A stretch of 64,000 nucleotides of DNA from Nocardioides sp. BGMRC 2183 (GCA_008123405.1 VSSA01000012.1:1-64000); one strand, 5' to 3'. Shown: positions 43,334 through 59,374, numbered from the stretch's first letter. The notes: generated by a model not told the origin, from the letters alone. Numbers and translations are program-made.

Positions 43334-44241
43334 GCCCGAACCTCTACGACCTGCTCGACATCGACGAGAGCGCCTCGACCGACGAGATCCGAGCCGCTTG
43401 GAAGTCGGCGATTGCCGACCTCGACCCGACCGACCGCCGGTTCCGCGCCTACAACGACGCCGCCGGCGTGCTGCTCGACGCCGACAAGCGGGCGTCGTAC
43501 GACGCCGAACTGGCCGCCGCACGTCTGGACGACCAGGAGAGCGAACCGGAGAGCGAACCGGAGAGCGAACCGACCGGCGGTGAGGTCGAGGACGAGACCG
43601 ACGGCGACCTGGGCGCCGGCGACAGTGGCGCCACGGAGGACGCGGGCGCCGAGGAGGCGGAGGCCGAGACCGCCGACGACGCGGGCGGCCAGGATGATGA
43701 GCCCGCGACGAGCGGCCCACCCCGCTGGGCGCTTCCGCTCGCCGCGGTGCTCGCGGTGGTCTCCGTGGTGGCGCTCGTCCTGGTACTGATGCTCCCCGGC
43801 GTGACCGACGAGGAGTCGCCGTCCGAGGCCAGCGACGCACAGTCGCTGATCGAGGACGAGGGCACCTCCGCGCAGGTCGCCGCGCGGGAGCTGGTGGTGC
43901 CGGTGCTCGGCTACGACTACCGCACGATGGACGAGGACCTCGACGCCATCCAGGCGCAGATGACCGACGACATGGCCGCGACCCAGGCCGAGTCGTGGCC
44001 CTCACTGACCAAGGAAGCCGAGCAGCAGAAGATCGTGGTGACGGCGCAGGCGCCGTACGTGGCACTCACCCGACTCAGCGACGACGGTCAGCGGGCGACC
44101 GTGGTGGCCTTCATCGACCAGCAGGTCAAGAAGCGAGGCGCGGAGCCGTTCGTCCTGCGGATGTGGGCGACCCTGACGATGCAGCGCGACGGCGAGGACT
44201 GGCTCCTCGACGACATCTGCACCGAGGGCGACTGCAGCTGA
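43330..44241 (+). CDS. Mce-associated protein with degenerate J-like domain
   Basis: A 303-residue protein built from two parts. The N-terminal segment (about residues 4-62: NLYDLLDIDESASTDEIRAAWKSAI, then AYNDAAGVLLDADKRASYDAEL) has the helix pattern of a DnaJ J domain, but the HPD position reads LDPTD (31-35), so DnaK stimulation is unlikely by the usual route. An acidic linker carrying three exact 12-bp repeats (43537-43572, encoding ESEP units) leads to one membrane helix (residues about 132-154) and an extracytoplasmic Mce-associated domain (VAARELVVPVLGYDYRTM, then TQAESWPSL). It overlaps the upstream gene (ATGA) and ends the mce operon. Confidence 0.75.
   Translation: MSPNLYDLLDIDESASTDEIRAAWKSAIADLDPTDRRFRAYNDAAGVLLDADKRASYDAELAAARLDDQESEPESEPESEPTGGEVEDETDGDLGAGDSGATEDAGAEEAEAETADDAGGQDDEPATSGPPRWALPLAAVLAVVSVVALVLVLMLPGVTDEESPSEASDAQSLIEDEGTSAQVAARELVVPVLGYDYRTMDEDLDAIQAQMTDDMAATQAESWPSLTKEAEQQKIVVTAQAPYVALTRLSDDGQRATVVAFIDQQVKKRGAEPFVLRMWATLTMQRDGEDWLLDDICTEGDCS
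43537..43572 (+). repeat. Three tandem 12-bp repeats inside the J-like gene
   Basis: GAGAGCGAACCG occurs three times without gaps, encoding the ESEP units of the acidic linker. In-frame length variation between strains would be expected. Confidence 0.9.
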
Positions 44242-44308
44242 CCGCGATCTCTCGGCCAGCTCGACGGCGGGCTGCCGGGCCCTGTCCACACCTGTGCGGC
44301 GCGGACAC

Positions 44309-44337
44309 TTGACCCAGCCCGCGCGCCGACGCATGAT
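44309..44337 (+). promoter_or_regulatory. rpoB promoter candidate 1
   Basis: TTGACC (44309-44314) and CATGAT (44332-44337) with a 17-nt spacer, about 175 nt upstream of rpoB. The -35 is close to the SigA consensus. Confidence 0.55.
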
Positions 44338-44384
44338 CCTTCCCGACATGGTCGCCGTCCCCTCGGACGAGTGAGCACCGGTGT

Positions 44385-44413
44385 TTGTTCTGCGCGCAGT
44401 TTTCCTGTAACGT
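44385..44413 (+). promoter_or_regulatory. rpoB promoter candidate 2
   Basis: TTGTTC (44385-44390) and TAACGT (44408-44413), 17-nt spacer, about 100 nt upstream of rpoB. Tandem promoters before rpoB are common in actinobacteria. Confidence 0.5.
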
Positions 44414-44511
44414 GGCGCTTTGCGCCTGCCCTCATATGCTCTTCTGCCTGCCCGGTGGCCGAAGAAGTGGTGGGTCGGTGCTCTCGAAGGCGACCTGTCG
44501 AAGGACAACTC

Positions 44512-48006
<3,495 letters not shown>

Positions 48007-48010
48007 ACCA

Positions 48011-48082
48011 CCCCGCGAAGTTTTCATCGCTTCGCTCGAGAACTTCGCGGGGACCTCGGCCCTGTGGTTGCGGCCACAGGGC
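48011..48082 (+). other. Tandem hairpins in the rpoB-rpoC gap
   Basis: CCCCGCGAAGTT (48011-48022) pairs with 48041-48052, then GCCCTGTGG (48059-48067) pairs with 48074-48082 (6-nt loop). Neither is followed by a T run, so they may be processing or pausing structures rather than terminators. Confidence 0.5.
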
Positions 48083-48140
48083 GGGGTGTTCAGTCAACAA
48101 GCCTCACATCACAGAACTAACCGAAGGACTTACAGCCATC

Positions 48141-52004
<3,864 letters not shown>

Positions 52005-52071
52005 GTTGGATGGCGCGAGCGATGTCGCTCGCTTCGCTCGCGCCACGCTGCCGCGCTCGCGGTTGACGTTT

Positions 52072-52110
52072 GCAGGCCGCCAGGGTTGTCCTGGCGGCCT
52101 GCGGCGTTTT
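52072..52110 (+). terminator. Terminator of rpoBC
   Basis: GCAGGCCGCCAGG (52072-52084) pairs perfectly with CCTGGCGGCCTGC (52090-52102), 5-nt loop, followed by GGCGTTTT. A second small palindrome of GCGAGCG/CGCTCGC type lies just upstream at about 52013-52043. Confidence 0.88.
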
Positions 52111-52187
52111 CGGGCAGCGAGCTCGCCGGCCGGACAGATCGTTGATGCTGTCCCGAAGGGCTGATTCGACCGTCCCGTCGGACTGAT

Positions 52188-53504
52188 TCAACGGGGGGTG
52201 CGGATCTCCTCGGCCCAGGACTGCAGGATCGCGGGCACGAGACGGTCGGCGATCCGGGTGCGGGGGGCGCGGGTGCGGACGTGGAGGCCGTCGTCGGTGC
52301 GGGCCAACCAGAGTTGTAGGTCGTCGCAGGAGGTGGGGGCGGAGACGTGGCGGGCGTCGAGTCGTCGCGCGAGATCGTGGGCAGGGAGTCGGCGGTAGTC
52401 GACGTAGGACACCATGAAGACGTCCGCCCGCTCGCGGAGCAACGGCCGGGGGAGCGAGGCGAGGACCTGGTCCAGCGGCAGGGCCGCTGCCTCCATGCCG
52501 GACGCGATCGCCTCGGCCGCGCCTCGTGGCCCCGGGTCGCTGCCGGTCGGGTCGAGGACCACCGGCACCGTCGTGGTGAACCAGCCGACCGCTTCGACCT
52601 CCTCGGGAGTGCGAGTCTGTACCGGCATCAGCAGGGCGAGCGGTCCCGTGGCTCCCCAGCCCCGGAGGGCACGGGCGAGCGCGGCGACACAGGCCGCCGC
52701 CGTACTGGCGTCGTGTGCATGCGCCCAGCGGGTGAGCCGGTCGGCCATGGCCGCATCGGCGAGGTCGTGGGTGGTCGTCGACTGCGGCGCGCGCTCTCCG
52801 GGGGCGACCCCCAGGTCGAACGGGAAGGTCGGCAGCCGGTCTCCGGTCAGCGCCAACAGCTCGTGCCAGCGTTTGAGCCGAGGGTCGTCGGAGGGTACGG
52901 CGGGCGCGGCGGCCCACACCCGCGCCCGGGAGACGAAGCAGCCGGCGGGCGCCACCGAGGCGGGATCGGCGACGAGCAGGCTGACGACGTCTCGCAGGAG
53001 GGTCGGCAGCGAGACCGCGTCCACGTGCAGGTGGTCGAACCCGGCGACGACCGTGGACCCATGACGGTGCTCGACCGAGGCCAGTCCGAACGCCGGTCTT
53101 CCTTCGTCGGGGCGACAGGCCGTGTCGAGGTGGGCGCGCACCCGGGCGGTGGCCTCCGCATCGGAGGTGGGGTGATCCACGGTGCGGCTGAACGTGACAG
53201 TTGCGGGGTCGTGGCGGCGACCGCGTGGGCCGCTGGGGCCGGTCACGGCCGACATCTGAAGCGCCGAGTGGCGACCGAGCAGGTAGGTCGCGGCCCGCTC
53301 CAGAGCGGCAGCGTCGACGGCGATCGGCAGCTCGCAGGAGAACGCCAGCCAGACCGAGTCAGCACCCTCCCCGAGGGCGGCGAGATGGTTGCTCTGGTTG
53401 ACCGAGAGGGGTGTCTGGACCGGCATCGCGTCGCTCGCCCCGGGCCGCACCGTGTGCACCCGACCGGTGGGCAATGTCCACTCTTCAGCGGGCGTGAGCC
53501 GCAT
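52188..53504 (-). CDS. Stand-alone condensation/PapA-type acyltransferase (a)
   Basis: A 438-residue protein of the condensation-domain superfamily (NRPS C-domain, PapA, CoA-dependent acyltransferase fold). The active-site motif reads FDHLHVDAVSL, so His158 and Asp162 give the H-x3-D of the family. The first His of HHxxxDG is Asp here and the Gly is Ala. The second half has the LLMPVQTRTPEEVEAVGWFTTTVPV floor-loop segment and VSYVDYRR, near the usual DFGWG position. It is the third gene of a minus-strand trio; the upstream gene overlaps its start by 20 nt. Acyl transfer to a sugar or glycolipid hydroxyl is inferred. Confidence 0.75.
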   Translation of the reverse strand: MRLTPAEEWTLPTGRVHTVRPGASDAMPVQTPLSVNQSNHLAALGEGADSVWLAFSCELPIAVDAAALERAATYLLGRHSALQMSAVTGPSGPRGRRHDPATVTFSRTVDHPTSDAEATARVRAHLDTACRPDEGRPAFGLASVEHRHGSTVVAGFDHLHVDAVSLPTLLRDVVSLLVADPASVAPAGCFVSRARVWAAAPAVPSDDPRLKRWHELLALTGDRLPTFPFDLGVAPGERAPQSTTTHDLADAAMADRLTRWAHAHDASTAAACVAALARALRGWGATGPLALLMPVQTRTPEEVEAVGWFTTTVPVVLDPTGSDPGPRGAAEAIASGMEAAALPLDQVLASLPRPLLRERADVFMVSYVDYRRLPAHDLARRLDARHVSAPTSCDDLQLWLARTDDGLHVRTRAPRTRIADRLVPAILQSWAEEIRTPR

Positions 53505-55008
53505 CGATCCTCCCGGCCGGGACTCCGGAGGTCACCCAAGCATCGCCGGTCTGAGCCAGCGAGAGCAGCAGGGAGCGGACCTGGCCGAAGTACTGCCGAA
53601 CGCTGAGCGCCGCTTCCGGCGTGTCCGGAGCCTGCACCGCGACGTAGAGCCGCTCGTCGTCCCGGTTGAACCAGGAGGAGGCGTTGCGGGTGCGTCCCTC
53701 ACCGGTGAAGTGCAGCCCCTCCCGATAGGCATCGGCAGCCGCCCCGGTGCCCCGAGCGCCGGGGAACCAGCGCAGGTCAAGGTAGGAGAGCAGTTGCGGA
53801 CTGCCCAGCGACTCCGGGCTGAGCGTCCCCTCGAGCAACAGGTGGCCGAGCGCGGCATGGACCGGCATCCGTGCCAGCGCACGCGCTTCGGCGAAGGCGC
53901 CTTCGGCGACAGGCAGCACCGTGCTGAACCGGTCGTGCCCGCGTAGGTCGACGGCGAGCGGCGCGAAGTTGCAGAACCAGCCCTGCGCGCGGGCATGAGG
54001 TCCCTGGTCCCGGGTGCCCATCACCGTGACGCCCAGATAGCGCTCGCGGCCGGTCAGACGGGCCTCGGTCGCTGCGCACGCCGCGATCACCGCGCTCGGC
54101 ACCCGAGCGCCGTTGGCCTTGGCCTGCTTCTCCAGGCACACCAGGTCCTCCCCGGAGACCAGGTCGAGCACGTGTACCCGGACCGGCGCCGACGCGCCGG
54201 GCGCCAGTCCGAGGTCGAGTGGGAACGACGGCAGGCCGCCGCGCTCGGCGATCATCTCGCGCCAGCGGGCCACCTCCGGCGAGGTCGGGCCGTACGACGC
54301 AGCCCGGTCCCGCTCCGCACCGGCATGGGCGAGGAAGGAGCCACGCTCGTCGGCAGGTGCCACGATCGCCGGGTCCGGTTCGACGCCGCGGCCCAGGGCG
54401 TCGTACCGCTCGGGGAGCTCGGTTCCGACCAGCAACTGGGAGGCGGCGTCGGTGAAGGCGTGGTCGCAGCACCAGATGAACGCGAACTCCTCGTCGTGCT
54501 CGACGACCAGCATCCCGAACGCCGGCCACCCGTCGGGACGGCAGCGGTCCGGGAAGGTGGCGGCGATCCAGGCGTGCAGGGCGTCCGCGAAGTCTCCAGG
54601 ACGGGTGGAGTCGAGGTCGGGGCCGAGGTCCACCTCGACCAGCTCGAACGCCCCGGGTGCGGTGACCGTCTCGGCGCCCAGGAGGCGACGTACCGGAGGC
54701 TCGTCGGTGGGTAGCTCGAACCAGGAGCGCTGTCCCTCGTGGTCGGCGAGGAAGGCGCCGAGGGCCCGGCACCACCGGTCGCCGTCGAACCGAGCGTGCA
54801 CCACCGAGGCCACGCCGGTCCACGCCATGTGGGTGCCGCCGCCGTCCCGCAGCGCCGCGAACGCGCCGAGGTGGTCGCCCTGCAGGAAGGACGGCGCGCC
54901 GGGGGAGACCGGGGAGTCCTCGACGGCGGCGCGGGTCGTCGCGGTCGGTCGGATCTCCCAGACCCGGCCGGGAGCAGGACGCCAGGTCCCGAGCGGTCCG
55001 AGTCTCAT
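53485..55008 (-). CDS. Stand-alone condensation/PapA-type acyltransferase (b)
   Basis: A 507-residue condensation-superfamily protein. The active site is WCCDHAFTDAASQL with His183 and Asp187, in the same D-H-x3-D-A-x-S pattern as its neighbours. The distal half shows GVTVMGTRDQGPHARAQGWFCNFAPLAVDL and LLSYLDLRWFPG. The real start is ATG 55008 (MRLGPLGTW), which overlaps the stop of the upstream gene (ATGA). The long open extension to 56493 is only a shifted reading of that gene. It resembles PapA proteins of acylated mycobacterial glycolipids in layout, but identity cannot be measured here. Confidence 0.75.
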   Translation of the reverse strand: MRLGPLGTWRPAPGRVWEIRPTATTRAAVEDSPVSPGAPSFLQGDHLGAFAALRDGGGTHMAWTGVASVVHARFDGDRWCRALGAFLADHEGQRSWFELPTDEPPVRRLLGAETVTAPGAFELVEVDLGPDLDSTRPGDFADALHAWIAATFPDRCRPDGWPAFGMLVVEHDEEFAFIWCCDHAFTDAASQLLVGTELPERYDALGRGVEPDPAIVAPADERGSFLAHAGAERDRAASYGPTSPEVARWREMIAERGGLPSFPLDLGLAPGASAPVRVHVLDLVSGEDLVCLEKQAKANGARVPSAVIAACAATEARLTGRERYLGVTVMGTRDQGPHARAQGWFCNFAPLAVDLRGHDRFSTVLPVAEGAFAEARALARMPVHAALGHLLLEGTLSPESLGSPQLLSYLDLRWFPGARGTGAAADAYREGLHFTGEGRTRNASSWFNRDDERLYVAVQAPDTPEAALSVRQYFGQVRSLLLSLAQTGDAWVTSGVPAGRIDAAHAR

Positions 55009-56426
55009 GCCGAGGCCCGCTCGTCGGTCCGTGCCTGGGCGGCGGCCCGCGCCAGGATCCGGTGGTAGGCGGTCATCAGCTCCTCCATCCGCTCCGCCGC
55101 CGCTGCGCCCGCCGGGCAGCGTGCGGAGACGTTGAGTCCGTCCGCGTCGCGGATGATCCAGAAGTAGACCTCGGCGGCGTCCGGCGCGGCGCTGCGCAAT
55201 GTCCGGGCCTGCCAGTCGTGCCAGTGGGTCGCGCCCGGGACATGCCGCACGTCGACGTAGGAGACCACGAAGCGCGGCACGTCCACGACACCGAGCAGCT
55301 GGGCGATCCGCGCGAACGGCCGGGACGCGAGGTGCTTGACGGCGTTCACCGAGCGATGGGTGCGACGGACCAGGTCGGTCAGTGAGGCGGCCTCGTTCAG
55401 GTCGAGGTGCAGCGGGCTGAGGCCGACGTACCAGCCCACGGAGCCGGCGTAGCGCGGCTCGTGCCGGGTGTGCATCGGCAGCACCACGTCGAGCTGGTCC
55501 ACCCCGGTCTGCTCCTGGACCGCGCGGGCCAGCGCGGCGATCGCGACGGACTGGAGCCCGGTGCCCAGCGAGCGCGACCAGTCGTTGAGGGCGCGGGCCC
55601 CACCTGAGCCGAGCACCGGGACCGAGAAGGACTGCTGGTACGACGACCCGGCGCCGTCCTGCTCGGCGAGGAGCGGGTCGGGATAGGGCGGGAAGGTGGG
55701 GCCGCTTCCATCGGCGGCGGCCCGGTCGAGGAATCCGGACCACACCTCGACCGAGGCGTCGTGCTCGGTCACCAGTTGGCCCAGGCGGCGGTCGAAGGCC
55801 GCGAAGTCGACGTGGCTGCCCACGTCCAGGCGGGCCAGCTCGCGATCGGTGTCCCCGGCCAGCGCGCGTCGGTAGAGCGCGACCATCTCCTCGAACCAGA
55901 GCAGCTGGGAGTAGGCGTCCATCACACTGTGATCGGCGCCGAACGCGAGGAAGAACCCGGCGTCCTCCGCCGCTGCGGCCGGAGCCGGCGCATCGGGTTC
56001 GACGGTGGCGAACAGGACGTGCGGCCACGCTGTCGGCCGCACCCGCGCGAAGGTCGCGAGCAGCCGGTCCAGCACGGCTTCGCGGTCGAGGACGGCGCGA
56101 TCCAGCACCGCGACGTCCACGTCTCCGGGGTGGCAGGTCTCCCGGCGCCAACCGCCCTCGTCGTCGGGTCGCACGGTGGTGCGCAGCACCTCGTGCCGAG
56201 CGATCCAGGCGCGCAGCGTGCGGCGGACGGCGCCGCCGTCGTGGGGCAGCGGCACCCACATCACCGAGCCGATCCAGGAGCCGTCGCCCTCCCCGGACAG
56301 GTGCGCCTCGTGGTCGAACGACAACGCGCGGTCGTCGGGTCGCCAGACCTCGATTGGGGCCGTCGGCGCCCACGTCGTGATGGCGCCACCCGTGATCGGG
56401 TACGCCGAGATCTCCGTGTACTCCAT
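55005..56426 (-). CDS. Stand-alone condensation/PapA-type acyltransferase (c)
   Basis: A 473-residue first gene of the minus-strand trio. The active site is GADHSVMDAYSQL with His166 and Asp170. Additional condensation-fold segments are WIARHEVLRTTVR, DVVLPMHTRHEPRYAGSVGWYVGLSPLHL and FVVSYVDVRHVPG. MEYTEISAYPITGG is a PapA-like N-terminus. ATG 56426 is preceded by GGGAGG. With (a) and (b) it makes three related, coupled acyltransferases with no carrier protein or adenylation domain nearby. This suggests that several acyl groups are added to one acceptor. Confidence 0.75.
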   Translation of the reverse strand: MEYTEISAYPITGGAITTWAPTAPIEVWRPDDRALSFDHEAHLSGEGDGSWIGSVMWVPLPHDGGAVRRTLRAWIARHEVLRTTVRPDDEGGWRRETCHPGDVDVAVLDRAVLDREAVLDRLLATFARVRPTAWPHVLFATVEPDAPAPAAAAEDAGFFLAFGADHSVMDAYSQLLWFEEMVALYRRALAGDTDRELARLDVGSHVDFAAFDRRLGQLVTEHDASVEVWSGFLDRAAADGSGPTFPPYPDPLLAEQDGAGSSYQQSFSVPVLGSGGARALNDWSRSLGTGLQSVAIAALARAVQEQTGVDQLDVVLPMHTRHEPRYAGSVGWYVGLSPLHLDLNEAASLTDLVRRTHRSVNAVKHLASRPFARIAQLLGVVDVPRFVVSYVDVRHVPGATHWHDWQARTLRSAAPDAAEVYFWIIRDADGLNVSARCPAGAAAAERMEELMTAYHRILARAAAQARTDERASA

Positions 56427-56715
56427 GCTGCCTCCCGAGCAGACATCTGGGCCACAGCAGCACTGCTGGTCCCTTCCTCCCGCCGGCCATCATGGCGGGC
56501 CCGCCCGTTCGGGTGAAAGGGGGTCACGTCAACCTTTTGTGAGATCAAGATCACGTCTCGTCAAGGGTGGACACACCTTCGTTCGAGTGGATTGACTCGC
56601 GAGTTCAGCAGGAGAGGTCCGCAGAGTCCGACCTGCTGAGGGAGGGGCGGCACATCGGGGTGTCGCGCAACTCGGAGTGCCCGCAGCGGCGCGCCCACTC
56701 ATCGGGGAGTGAGCC
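56427..56715. other. 289-bp divergent promoter region of the acyltransferase cluster
   Basis: This gap separates the two acyltransferase operons. It contains a TGTGA-N8-TCACG near-palindrome (56538-56555) and a perfect 10-bp palindrome ACTCGCGAGT (56595-56604), either of which could be an operator. No gene was seen. Promoter hexamers are not convincing, although TTGACT (56592-56597) could be a -35. Confidence 0.4.
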
Positions 56716-58122
56716 TTGAGCACCACCTACGACGTCCGGCAGACCTTCGCCGACGACATGTTCCTGCGCCGCCATCGAGGGCTCGGCAGCCCGGTGGTCA
56801 ACCAGTTCGTGTGGCGCTTCGCCACACCGCTGCCGCTCGACGCGGTCGAGCGGTTCGCCAGCGCGCTGGCCCACGGAAGCCTCGGCCGGCGGGCGGCACC
56901 GGCGAGGCTGCCCGGCGCCCGCGGCCGCTGGTACGGCGACGCGACAGTGCCCGCCATCGCCCACCGCGACGAGCCGCTGGCCGAGGACGACGTGCGCGCC
57001 TGGGCGGACCGGGTCGCCTCGGTCGACCTCGACCCAGCATCCGGGCCGGCGTGGAGGCTCGCGACGGCACCGACCGACGCCGGTGGGACGCTGATGTCGT
57101 TGGTCGTCGCGCACGCGGCGGCCGACGGCGCTGCGATGGTCGACGCGATCGTCCGGGCCGCGTCGCAGGCCGCGCCGCTGAGCCTGCCGGTGCCGCTGCA
57201 GGACGCGGGTGTGTCCTGGGCAGCGCCGGGTGGGTCCGGCACCGACCGCGGAGTGGCTCGGCGGGTGATCGGAGGGCTGCGCGGCGTCGTACCGGATCTG
57301 CGGGACGCGGCCGGGCAGGGCCGGGAGGTGGCGGGCTGGGTGGCCGACCGGGTGCGGGCGGCTGTGCGCTCGGTGGGCGAGGAGCCCCCGGCGACAGCGC
57401 AACCCCGGGCACCACGCGCGCTGCCCGCCGACGTCGAGACCTGGCAGCCGTCCTGGGCGGTCGTCGAGCTGGATGCACCCGCCGCCGAGCAGATGGCCGC
57501 AGACCACGGCGGCACGGTCAACACGTGGTTCGTGGCGCTCGCCGCCGGCCTGGTGCGCCGGACCGGTCGCTTCGACGGGGAGTCGGTGCCGGTCGCACTG
57601 CCGGTCAGCACCCGGGAGCCCGAGGACCTGCGGGGCAACACCACCCGGATCGCGCGGGTGCAGGTCGAGCCGACGTCGGCGCGAGGTCGCCGGCTCGACG
57701 GGGTGCGGGTGGCGTGTCGCGAGGCGTTCGCGGCGCTCGGGGAGGCCCGCGAGCCGCTTCCGCTGGCGTTGGTGCAGATGATGCCGGACTCCGTGGTCCG
57801 CAGGCTGCCAGCGCCACCGGCGGCAGCCGCCCTCGCCTCCAACGTCGGCGCGCTACCCGACGCCTTCGCGATGATCGGCGGGGTGCGTGCCGAGGCGGTG
57901 TTCGCCGTGGCCCATCAGCAGGGTCTCGATGTCGCGGAAGCGGCAGCGAGCGGCGGGGGGTTGGTGCTGTTCCTGGTGCGCACCGGCGACCGGCTGGCGC
58001 TGACGGTGGTGGCCTGCGACCCGTTCGCGATCCGGGACAGGGCGGTGCTCGCCGACCTGGTCTCTGCCGAGGCGTCCACCTGGGAGAGCGCCGGTCACGA
58101 CCTCGGTCTGCGGGTGTGGTGA
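56716..58122 (+). CDS. Stand-alone condensation/WS-DGAT-like acyltransferase (d)
   Basis: A 468-residue acyltransferase-fold protein. The motif AHAAADGAAM carries His133 and Asp137 followed by Gly, the typical H-x3-DG form. It opens DDMFLRRHRGLGSPVVNQFVWRF and has GGTVNTWFVALAAGLVRR and VALPVSTREPEDLRGNTTRI, shared with protein (e) at 61310-62728. The two are clear paralogs of a different branch from (a)-(c). TTG 56716 follows GGGGAG. It is convergent with the GT1 gene. Substrate unknown. Confidence 0.75.
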   Translation: MSTTYDVRQTFADDMFLRRHRGLGSPVVNQFVWRFATPLPLDAVERFASALAHGSLGRRAAPARLPGARGRWYGDATVPAIAHRDEPLAEDDVRAWADRVASVDLDPASGPAWRLATAPTDAGGTLMSLVVAHAAADGAAMVDAIVRAASQAAPLSLPVPLQDAGVSWAAPGGSGTDRGVARRVIGGLRGVVPDLRDAAGQGREVAGWVADRVRAAVRSVGEEPPATAQPRAPRALPADVETWQPSWAVVELDAPAAEQMAADHGGTVNTWFVALAAGLVRRTGRFDGESVPVALPVSTREPEDLRGNTTRIARVQVEPTSARGRRLDGVRVACREAFAALGEAREPLPLALVQMMPDSVVRRLPAPPAAAALASNVGALPDAFAMIGGVRAEAVFAVAHQQGLDVAEAAASGGGLVLFLVRTGDRLALTVVACDPFAIRDRAVLADLVSAEASTWESAGHDLGLRVW

Positions 58123-58129
58123 CGTGGGA

Positions 58130-59374
58130 TCAGGCGACCCGCTCGAGTACCTCGACCGTCGCCCTGGTCGCGGCGGCAGGACCGATCGTCTGCCCGGCCA
58201 GGGCTCGTGCGCGTGCGGTGGTCCCCTCGCTCATCGCCCTGCGCAGGGCGGTGAGCAGGCGTCCGGCGTCCACGCGGGCGAAGGGCATCCCCGAGCCGAT
58301 GCCGGCGGCACTCACCTGCCGCGCCCACAACGGCTGGTCGGCGCTCCACCAGCACACGACCTGAGGCGTCCCCGCCTGGAGCGCCGCGCCCACGGTGCCG
58401 GCGCCGCCGTGGTGCACACTCGCACGGCAGCGGGGGAGCACCGCGGCGTGATCGAGGTCGCGGCGGACCAGCACCCGGCCGCTGGTCTCCGGAGGCAGGT
58501 CGCTCCACCCGGCTCCCCAGACGACGGTCGTGTCGAGCTCGGTGGCCACCCGGTCGAGCATCGCGACCAGCGTCGTCGGGTCGGGCACCGGCATGCTGCC
58601 GAAGCCCACGTGGACCGCTCCGCGGTCCAAGGCGGCGTCGAGGTCGGGGTCGAGCGCGGGGGCGGTGCCGGCGACCGGGACCGCCGCGGTCGGCCGCAGG
58701 TAGCCGACGAACGGGCGCCGGATCCCCCACTGTGCGGGCAGGTCGGGGACCAGCAGCGGGTCGTAGGCCTGGATCTCGACGGCGCCACGCTCGCGCAGTC
58801 GACGTGGAAGGTCGACGACCGCGGGACGCAGCCCGAGCGCAGCACGCTGCGCGTTCTCGCCGGCGCGGGTGAGTTGCCAGCGGATCTGCTCGCCGAGGCG
58901 CCAGGTGGCGCCGATGCCGCGCGGCCCTCGGGTCCCGGCCAGCAGCCGGACCACCTGGTTGGCGCGCACCGGCGCGTAGTGCAGGGCGGCGAACCCGGTG
59001 TCGTGGTGCTCGGCGACGGCCGCGCCGACCTCCTGCCCGAGGAGCCCGGTGACGATCAGGTCGGCGTCCTCGGCGATGGCGACCAGGCCGGCGCGCAACT
59101 CGTCCCATCCGTGCACGGCGACCGCCTCGAGAGCACGCAGGCGGCGCCGCGGATCGGCCGCGCGCATCTCGCGTCGCACCAGGTCCGAGCCGAGCAGGCC
59201 ACGGCTGTCCAGGCCGAGCGGGGTGACCTCCAGGCCGCCGCCACTCGCCATCGCGACCAGGTTCGGCGCGACCCCCACCCGCACCCGGTGCCCGCGGTCG
59301 GCCAGGGCGCGCGCGGCCACCAGGCCGGGCTGCACGTCGCCGCGGCTGCCGACCAGCGCGAACGTCGCTCTCAC
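58130..59374 (-). CDS. GT1-family glycosyltransferase (glycopeptidolipid/sterol type)
   Basis: A 414-residue GT-B enzyme that uses a nucleotide sugar to glycosylate a lipophilic acceptor. The N-terminal half opens ATFALVGSRGDVQPGLVAARAL. The C-terminal donor-binding motif reads CRASVHHGGAGTVGAALQAGTPQVV followed by WWSADQPLWARQV, characteristic of bacterial GT1 enzymes acting on sterols, macrolides or glycopeptidolipids. GTG 59374 has GAGG at a suitable distance. It is divergent from the exporter genes and convergent with acyltransferase (d). The acceptor is probably the same product that the acyltransferases modify. Confidence 0.85.
   Translation of the reverse strand: MRATFALVGSRGDVQPGLVAARALADRGHRVRVGVAPNLVAMASGGGLEVTPLGLDSRGLLGSDLVRREMRAADPRRRLRALEAVAVHGWDELRAGLVAIAEDADLIVTGLLGQEVGAAVAEHHDTGFAALHYAPVRANQVVRLLAGTRGPRGIGATWRLGEQIRWQLTRAGENAQRAALGLRPAVVDLPRRLRERGAVEIQAYDPLLVPDLPAQWGIRRPFVGYLRPTAAVPVAGTAPALDPDLDAALDRGAVHVGFGSMPVPDPTTLVAMLDRVATELDTTVVWGAGWSDLPPETSGRVLVRRDLDHAAVLPRCRASVHHGGAGTVGAALQAGTPQVVCWWSADQPLWARQVSAAGIGSGMPFARVDAGRLLTALRRAMSEGTTARARALAGQTIGPAAATRATVEVLERVA

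Noticed and set aside
53485-56493. A single 1002-residue minus-strand protein
   Set aside because: Its first 490 residues are a shifted reading of gene 55005-56426. The real gene starts at ATG 55008 with an ATGA overlap.
56538-56555. CRP-type site TGTGA...TCACG upstream of the acyltransferase operons
   Set aside because: The centre is 8 nt, not the 6 nt of CRP/Rv3676 sites, and the last base differs.
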